Shown piece after piece: positions 53,981 through 62,700 of a stretch of DNA of 64,000 bases (position 1 is its first letter; each line of letters starts with the position of its first letter). Source of the DNA: Bacteroidales bacterium (GTDB lineage Bacteria > Bacteroidota > Bacteroidia > Bacteroidales > UBA4417); the NCBI GenBank assembly GCA_016707705.1, contig JADJHD010000013.1:82374-146373 (forward strand). Reading direction: 5' to 3'. The notes beneath the pieces were generated by a model. The model was given only the letters and a program-made list of their open reading frames with translations, was not told the origin of the DNA and did not search any database. The translations under genes were made by a program, and so were the position numbers.

Positions 53981-56218
53981 ATGAAAACAAATCTTCGAAC
54001 CTTAAAATGGATGTTCCTTCTGCTGATTCTGGCAGCGACATCAAAAGTATGGGCTCAGCCTTACCCAAATTCAGGCGATGACATAGTTTGTCTAAATGAG
54101 ACCAAAAACTACGCTGTTATTAACAACCCAACATCAACTTATGCATGGACTATTACACCGCTTGTTGGAGGAAATGGTATCATCAATTCCGGTAATACCA
54201 CCAATGATGTTAATGTGACCTGGACTAATCCGGGAACTGCAATCATTCAGGTAATTGAAACCAATGCTTCCGGTTGCGCCGGAACACCGGTGACAATTCA
54301 GGTAACAATTATGCCTAACAACACCATTAACCTGACATCCGCTGTTGGAACAGATAACCAGACGCTCTGCGTTAACAGTCTTCTCACCGACATTACCTAT
54401 GCAACCAATGGTGCTACCGGTGCCTCATTCGTCGGATTGCCAGCTGGTGTAACAGGTAACTGGGCAGCAAATGTCATCACCATTAGTGGTACTCCTACAA
54501 TTCCAGGCAACTATCCTTACACCATAACTTTAACAGGAGGTTGCGGCACAATTACTGCCAGTGGCAATATCAATGTAACGCCTAACAACCTTGTTACTCT
54601 GACCTCAGCAGCAGGTACTGATAATCAGACCCTCTGTGTAAACAGTCTTCTCACCGACATTACTTATGGAACAACCGGTGCTACTGGTGCAACCTTCGCA
54701 GGCTTGCCTGCAGGCGTATCCGGCAACTGGGCTGGAAACGTGGCTACAATCAGTGGCACTCCTTCAGTATCAGGTACATTTAACTATACAGTAACTCTAA
54801 CTGGCGGTTGCGGTGTTGTAACCACTACCGGAACCATCAATGTTACTCCTGATAACCTGATTGCTCTTACTTCTGCAGCAGGCACAGATGCTCAGTCTGT
54901 TTGTATCAATACCCCAATTATTGATATCACATACTCAACCACAGGTGCAACCGGTGCAACCTTTGCAGGATTGCCAGCAGGTGTTAATGGAAGCTGGGCT
55001 GCCAATGTCGTAACCATCAGTGGTACACCAAGTGCAAACGGCACATTCAACTACACCATTACACTTACCGGTGGTTGCGGAACTGTTACTGCAACGGGAA
55101 GTATCAACGTTACACCAAGCAATACCATTGCACTCACATCTGCAGTTGGTTCCGACAACCAGACTGTATGTGTTAATTCTGCAATCGGTAACATCACCTA
55201 TGCAACAACCGGTGCAACCGGTGCAACCTTCAGCGGATTGCCAGCAGGTGTAACCGGATCATGGGCTGCCAATGTTGTAACCATCAGCGGTACTCCTTCC
55301 GTTTCCGGATCATATAATTACACTATCGATCTAACCGGTGGCTGCAGCGTTGTTTCAACAACCGGCACTATCAATGTAACTCCTGACAATACCATCGCTC
55401 TCAGTTCAGCAGCAGGTACTGACAACCAGACTGTTTGTAACAATGCACCAATCACTGACATCACCTACACTACAACCGGTGCAACAGGCGCAACCTTCGC
55501 AGGCTTGCCAGCAGGTGTAACCGGATCATGGGCTGCCAATGTTGTAACCATCAGTGGCACACCAACCCTTGCAGGTACATATAACTACACCATCACTCTG
55601 ACCGGTGGTTGCGGTACTGTATCAACAACAGGAACAATCAATGTTACTCCTGACAACACAGTTGCCCTCAGCTCAGCTGCAGGTACTGACAATCAGTCTA
55701 TCTGTGTTAACACTGCAATTACTGATATTACCTATGCAACAACTGGTGCAACAGGTGCAACCTTCAGCGGATTGCCAGCAGGCGTAACCGGATCATGGGC
55801 TGCAAACGTAGTAACCATAAGCGGTACACCTTCAGGAACCGGTACATTCAACTACACCATCACACTCACCGGTGGCTGCGGTACTGTAACTACAACCGGA
55901 ACTATTGTTGTAACACCTGGCAATACTATAGCTCTTACTTCAGCTGTTGGAACCGACGCTCAGTCAGTTTGTATCAACACTCCTATAGTTGACATCACCT
56001 ATGCAACAACAGGTGCAACTGGTGCAACTGTAAGCGGACTTCCTGCAGGTGTAACCGGTAGCTGGTCAGCCAATGTATTCACAATCACTGGCACCCCATC
56101 AGTATCAGGAAACTTCACCTACACAATTACACTCACAGGTGGTTGCGGTACTGTAACTACTACAGGCACAATCAATGTTAACGCACTGCCTGCTACATCA
56201 GTGATCTATCACAACTAA
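53981..56218 (+). CDS. Exported repeat protein with seven 89-residue Ig-like units
   Basis: 745 residues: signal peptide (WMFLLLILAATSKVWAQ), one PKD-like domain (about 30-113: VCLNETKNYAVINNPTSTYA), then seven tandem repeats and the terminal tail LPATSVIYHN. The protein has no catalytic domain, membrane segment or T9SS sorting domain, so it looks structural or adhesive. The leader is A/C-rich (AAACAAACAAAAACCACAACA before the ATG), giving an unstructured start without Shine-Dalgarno. The gene starts 231 bases after the 2050-residue protein gene. No terminator was seen between them, so they may be co-transcribed. The high similarity of the units at DNA level invites copy-number change. Confidence 0.88.
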   Translation: MKTNLRTLKWMFLLLILAATSKVWAQPYPNSGDDIVCLNETKNYAVINNPTSTYAWTITPLVGGNGIINSGNTTNDVNVTWTNPGTAIIQVIETNASGCAGTPVTIQVTIMPNNTINLTSAVGTDNQTLCVNSLLTDITYATNGATGASFVGLPAGVTGNWAANVITISGTPTIPGNYPYTITLTGGCGTITASGNINVTPNNLVTLTSAAGTDNQTLCVNSLLTDITYGTTGATGATFAGLPAGVSGNWAGNVATISGTPSVSGTFNYTVTLTGGCGVVTTTGTINVTPDNLIALTSAAGTDAQSVCINTPIIDITYSTTGATGATFAGLPAGVNGSWAANVVTISGTPSANGTFNYTITLTGGCGTVTATGSINVTPSNTIALTSAVGSDNQTVCVNSAIGNITYATTGATGATFSGLPAGVTGSWAANVVTISGTPSVSGSYNYTIDLTGGCSVVSTTGTINVTPDNTIALSSAAGTDNQTVCNNAPITDITYTTTGATGATFAGLPAGVTGSWAANVVTISGTPTLAGTYNYTITLTGGCGTVSTTGTINVTPDNTVALSSAAGTDNQSICVNTAITDITYATTGATGATFSGLPAGVTGSWAANVVTISGTPSGTGTFNYTITLTGGCGTVTTTGTIVVTPGNTIALTSAVGTDAQSVCINTPIVDITYATTGATGATVSGLPAGVTGSWSANVFTITGTPSVSGNFTYTITLTGGCGTVTTTGTINVNALPATSVIYHN
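54320..56185 (+). repeat. Seven tandem 267-bp repeats (89 residues each)
   Basis: Units have the form NTIALTSAAGTDNQTVC, TDITYATTGATGATFSGLPA, GVTGSWAANVVTISGTPS and YTITLTGGCGTVTTTGTINV, with Cys near 17 and 75. Units 4 to 7 share long nearly identical DNA stretches around GGATTGCCAGCAGGTGTAAC, which points to recent duplication or gene conversion. Confidence 0.95.
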
Positions 56219-56446
56219 CCAACAGATTGAAACCCGTTCTTAAATAAAGATGCCATGCAATATATCCTGTCTGCTGCGACAATGCAGCAGACAGGAATAC
56301 TGCAGGCTTCAGAATCAGAATCAAGAGATTGTTAAGATCAGGAATTTAAAATCAAATGATCCTTTTACCTGGCTAAACTGAACATTGTAATACAATATCA
56401 ACTTTATTCCAGGAGCAGAATTGACAAGAGAAAAACAGATTAAATA

Positions 56447-56740
56447 CCCTAAAACCAGATTACCCAGAACCCATTTACCCTTTTATCAAAAACCCGAATT
56501 ATCCTTAACAAATCATTACCAATACTGATTTAAACCAAGAAACAAACCCATTACCCTTTTAACCCAATTTACCCCAAAGAATCAATTACCCACAAACCAA
56601 ATTGCAATACCAAAAACCCGATAACCAAAAAATTAAAACCCAAAACCCAATAATCGAATAACCCGTTTACCCAGAACAGATTTACCCAAAAACCCAAACC
56701 CTAATTACCCAATTACCCAAAAACCCAAAACCCAACACCC
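56447..56740 (+). repeat. G-poor leader with 23 CCC tracts before the giant gene
   Basis: About 294 bases almost without G on the plus strand, built of ACCC, TTACCC and AAAACCC units. The last eight tracts (56685-56740) are spaced by 3 to 6 bases, so the minus (template) strand meets the G3-N1-7 quadruplex rule twice over. The final CCC touches the ATG at 56741. The 228 bases before it (56219-56446) hold no gene. Confidence 0.9.
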
Positions 56741-59700
56741 ATGCTAAGTAGATTCCGATATATACTGATCCTGTGCATAGCGCTGTTAGGTGGCCTAAGG
56801 GCTGCTGCACAGATCGCCATGCCTGATACAGTATGTATCGGGGCTACCAAGCACTACTGGGTCAACGGAAGTGCAGGATCAACCTACACCTGGGCCATTA
56901 ATGGCATTCCTGTTTCCGGTTCGACCAACGAAATTTATCAGTCCTGGCTGGTTGTGGGCAATTACACCCTCACTGTACAGGAGACCTCTTCAACAGGATG
57001 TATCGGACCGGTTATGTCGGGAGAAATCATCGTTAATCCAACCAGTTCATCCAATTCAACGATTACTGCCTGCGATTCCTATTTCTGGAACGGAACTACC
57101 TACAACACCTCCGGAAATTACTCATTCACCATGCCCGGAAGTTCACAATATGGTTGTGATTCAACGGCTTACCTGAGCCTAACCGTTAATCCTCTGGTAA
57201 CACCTACATTCCCCGGAATTGGCCCGCTTTGCCAGTTCTCTACAGCCCCGTTCCTTCCTACAAATTCAAATGAAGGAATCCCCGGAACCTGGACTCCATC
57301 ATTTGTAAATACTTCCCTGCCGGGAATTGCATCCTATACCTTCACACCTGACCCCGGAGAATGTGCTGTTCCATCTATTATGAACATCATGATTAATGAA
57401 CAGCCGGTCCTGTCGATTGGAAGCGTTTTAAATGTAACCTGCTACGGCGGATCTAATGGATCAGCTACGGTTCAAATCTTAGGCGGACTGGGGCCCTATA
57501 CCATTCTGTGGGATGATCCGGCTTTGCAGACAACTGTAACAGCAAGTGCTTTAACAGCAGGAACCTATACTGTTCTGGTCACCGATGCCAATGGATGTTC
57601 GGTAGCTGAAACCGTTACAATTACACAGCCTGCTATCCTGAATGCCCTTTATACAACGCAGAATATTGGCTGTTTCGGAGCCACGACCGGAGGGATATCC
57701 ATCTCCAATCCAACAGGCGGTTCCGGCAGTTATGAATATTCAATTGACGGAATCAACTGGAGCTCTTCCGGAACATTCGCAAACCTGCCTCCCGGTACAT
57801 ATACTGTGCTGATAAGGGATGCAAACGATATTTCATGTCAGATCAACCTCGGAACATCTGTCATAAACCAGCCTGCTGCGCCATTGTCGGCAACTGCGTC
57901 CATTATTCCTGAATCCTGTCCTTCAAGTTCAGACGGAGCCATCGACCTGACCATTTCTGGTGGCACAGCACCTTATACAATCCTGTGGAATACTCTGGCT
58001 GTAACAGAGGATATCAGCGGACTCCCAGGTGGTACCTATTCAGTTTCCATTGATGATGCCAACGGATGCAATTACTTCAATTCCTTCCTGGTAAATACCA
58101 TTCCGGATATAACTCCACCTTTGGTAGTTTGTCCGCCTGCTTTGACCCTGAACACCAATGCCAATTGTGAGATTATTATCCCCGATTTCATTGGACTTGC
58201 AACAGCCAGCGATAATTGCGGAACAGTCACACTGTTGCAATCTCCTGTTGCAGGCACCGTGATACCTGGTGCTATTGCCAATCAGATAATCACAGTTACA
58301 ATACTGGCTTCTGACCCATCAGGAAACACTTCCACCTGTTCAACCAATATTACGGTAGCCAACCATTTACCGGTAGCCGTTAATGATATTGCAAGCACCA
58401 ATGAGGATACTCCTATTCTGATTCCTGTCTTGCCAAACGATAACTTTGGCTGTGATGGACCTTCATCATCAGCGATCACGATTTCAGGGCCTGCAAGCAA
58501 CGGAACTGCTACAGTCAATAACGGAGGCACACCTCTGAATCCAACTGATGATCAGGTTCTGTATACTCCGAACCCCAATTATTTCGGAACAGACTCATTC
58601 ACCTACACAATCTGTGATTCAAATGGCGATTGCGTAACTGCAACGGTTAACATAACCATTATTGCCACAAACGACCCACCGGTTACGTTTAATGAAAGCA
58701 TTACTCTCTGTGAAGGCAGCAGCTTTGCCGGAAACGTATTCAATGGAGATTTTGATCCCGATGGAACTGTATTATTCAGCAATGCCATACTGGTCAGTCC
58801 ACCAGCAAACGGAACCTTTATAATCAATGCAGCAGGGAATTACACCTATACCTCCTTTGCCGGATATTTTGGTCCAGAGCAGGTAATTGTAAGCATTTGC
58901 GACAACGGAATTCCGGGTGTAGAGTGCACCAATGACACCATATTCATAAGCATTGATGCATTTACTGCTGCCCAGGCCGGTGCCGATCAGGCTCTTTGCG
59001 AAGTCAGCTCCACACTGCTCAATGGCAACACTCCCGTTGCCGGCAATGGAGTCTGGTCCTTTGTTTCTGGTCCATCAGTCCCAGTATTGACTCCTGTTTC
59101 AGCCACTTCGGTTAATGCCAGCGGACTGGTAACGTCTCTGACACCCTATGTGTTTGCCTATACCATCACCAACGGAACCTGTACCACCTCCGATCAGGTA
59201 AATGTGTTCAACTACGCTCAGCCCACAACCTCCTTTGCAGGAGTTGACCAGGCTATTTGCACCCTTACGCCAGCCATTGCAACCATGGCAGCCAATACTC
59301 CGCTGATAGGCACTGGATTATGGACACAATTAACAGGTCCATCCATAGCGACTATCAACAATGTCAATAATCCGAATACCACGATTTCCGGATTGATTGA
59401 AGGAACCTATATGTTCGACTGGACCATTTCGAATGGTGTCTGCAACCCAAGTTCAAGTGCAGTTAGCATCACAATTTCTGAACCTGCAGTTATATTTGCC
59501 GGTCCGGATGCAACCATCTGTGAAACACAGGGCAGCTACCTGATTGGCAGTTCATCGGAAATTCACACCCAATCCTTTATTTGGAGCAGTTCAGGAACAG
59601 GAAGCTTTGACAATGCGTCACTACTGCATCCCACTTATACTCCAAGTGCGGCTGACATTGCAGCGGGAAGTGTAATACTCACACTTTCAGCCAACGGTCA

Positions 59701-62700
59701 TTTCCCTTGTCCTGATGTAAGTGATGCCATGACCTTGACCATCAGTCATCAAGCTTCAGCCAGTGCAGGTCCTGATGCAATAATATGCGAAACTGCAGGT
59801 TCCTTTGCTTTAACGAACGCCATTGCAACTCAGTTCACCTCTGTATTGTGGAACAGTTCCGGAACAGGAAGCTTCAGCAATGTCAATGCAGTCCAACCTG
59901 TCTATACACCAAGTGCAGCAGACATTGCCTCAGGCTTTGTATTGCTGAGCATTACAGCAAACAGTGCAGCGCCATGCATAACTGTTTACGATACAATGAG
60001 GCTGGATATTACCCGTCAGGCACTGGCATTTGCCGGAAACAATGACCTGATTTGCGAAACACAGGGTACTTATAATCTCACAGCTTCAACAGCCAGTTTC
60101 TACTCCTCACTCCTATGGACAACTTCGGGAGATGGAAGCTTCAATAATGCAAGTCTGCTTAATCCGGTATATACACCGGGAGCAAATGATATTGCAAATG
60201 GCACAGCTACTTTAACACTTACAGCATATGCACTTGCTCCATGCGCTGATGCAGTTTCCTCAATGGTTCTGAATATTTCAAGGCAAGCGACAGCATTTGC
60301 AGGGCCAGATTTCAATATATGCGAAACGCAGTCGACAGTAAGTCTTGCTGGTGCTGTAGCAAACTACTACACCTCACTGAATTGGACTACCTCCGGGGAT
60401 GGTACATTCAGCAATTCATCTGCAGTAAATCCTGATTACTTCCCAGGACCCAATGACATAATATCCGGCAATGTAACCCTTACACTGACCACCGGAAGTG
60501 CAGCTCCTTGCGTGACAGTTTCGGATGCCCTGAATATTCTCATCACCCGCACGGTTACTGCAGATGCAGGTCCGGATGATGATGCATGCCAGGGAGTGCC
60601 TTATACCATCAATGGTTCTTCTGCAGCCTTCTTCAGCAATATTACCTGGAGCCATACCGGACTTGGAGTGCTGACTGCAGCAAACTCCCTGCATCCAACC
60701 TATGTCCCATCCACAATTGAATCAGGAACGATAACCTTTACATTCAGGGCTTACAGCAATGCACCATGTACCGATTCCATCGTGGATATCATGACTCTTA
60801 ACGTACATCCGCTGCCAACAGCTACAATCAGTGGCGGAACATCAATCTGCGAAGGCGATACAGCCATGCTGAGAATTGATTTCACAGGAATTGCTCCATG
60901 GACAGTAACCTATACCAATGGAATAGCTGCAACCACTGTAAGTGGAATCATGACCTCTCCATACCTGTTTAGTGTTATAGCACCTGTTGGCAATATCAAT
61001 TACACCTTGTCAGCACTGAGCGATGCCAATTGCACAGCTACTTCAGCTCAACTCTATGGATCAGCACTGGTGATTGTTAACCCAACTCCGGTAACTGATT
61101 TCACAGCCAGCAGTTCATGTGTTAACGATACTACATTCTTTGTTCCAAGTGGAGCATACCTTTATAAGATCAACCATTGGACATGGAACTTTGGTGACGG
61201 TACCTATGGCGTATTCAATACTCCTGTTAGTCCTACCCATATCTATCCTGCTTCAGGCATCTACAATGTGACCCTGAGCGTTGAGGATACCGTTGGTTGC
61301 GTCTATACTATTTCACATCCTGTGACTGTAAGGCCATTGCCAACAGCATACTTCAACTTCAGTTCACCAAATTGCGTGGGCAGTGCAACATCCTTTACTG
61401 ATCTGTCGAATAATGGCACAAACCAGGGCTTTATCCAGGAATGGAGCTGGAATTTCGGTGATGGCACAGCTATCCAGACCATTCAGTTCCCGAATACTCC
61501 AAATATTACACATACCTTCAACTTACCGGGGGTATATACAGTTACCCTGACCGTTACCAATTCTAACGGATGCTCCAGCAGCTATTCCAATACTGTTGTG
61601 GTCACTCCGCTGCCGGAAGCTGCATTCAGCTTCAATACAAACTGCGAGGGTGAGGTAACACAGTTCATCGATGAAAGCACAACCAATGGAACCGGACAGG
61701 TTAATACATGGTCATGGAACTTTGGCGATCTGCTTTCAGGAAGTTCAAATGTTTCAAACCAGCAGAACCCTGTTCACACTTATGCTACAGCAGGTAATTA
61801 CCTTGTAACACTGGTTGTGTCCAATTTCAATGGCTGCATTGATTCAGTGCAGAATATGGTAACCATTAATCCTGCTCCTGTTGCTGCATTCACCTCCAGC
61901 TCAGGTTGCGTGGGCACTCCGACATCCTTCTGGGCTGATACAACCATCATCAATATCAACACCATCGCTACCTATGCATGGGATTTCGGTGACGGAACAA
62001 CTGGATTCAACAGGAATGCACAGCACACCTATGCAGCTCCGGGAACCTACACTGTAACCCTTACCATTACCGATTTGCAGGGATGCAGCGGGTCAGTTAG
62101 TCATACCGTTACCGTAACAACTCCTCCTTCAGCAAACTTCTTCTCAAATGCAAACAGCTGCAACGGTCTGCCAGTAAGCTTTACCGACCAGTCAACAGCT
62201 TCAAACGGCTATATCACCGAATGGCTATGGAATTTCGGAGACGGAACCACACAGAATATTCTATTCCCGGCCATCCCGAATACCAGCCATACCTATGCAC
62301 TACCGGGAACCTACAATGTAACCTTAACCGTTACCAACAACCTTGGATGCATCAACACAATTTCGCATACCATCCAGGTATCCGGCGGACCAACAGCGAA
62401 TTTCTACTCCAATGGAAACTGCATGGAAAGTCCTGTGAGCTTCAATGATATTTCCACTGTAACCGGAATGATGTCAGTTGCCTCCTGGAACTGGAACTTT
62501 GGTGATCCTGGGTCAGGCGTAAGCAATACCAGCAACCTGCAGAATCCAAGCCATACATTTGCTGCTGCCGGAACCTATTCAGTCAAACTGCTTATCACCA
62601 CCAATTCAGGATGCGTTGATTCCGTTACAAGGCAGATTATTGTCAAGCCTCTGCCATTGGTCGGATTCACAGCAATCGGTTCCTGCAAGGGAGGTCCTGC

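Noticed and set aside
53710..56218. LPxTS-like tails as sortase (LPXTG) signals
   Set aside because: The motif is the extreme C-terminus, with no hydrophobic segment or basic tail after it, and no sortase is expected in this phylum in that form. It is kept only as an unexplained shared tail.
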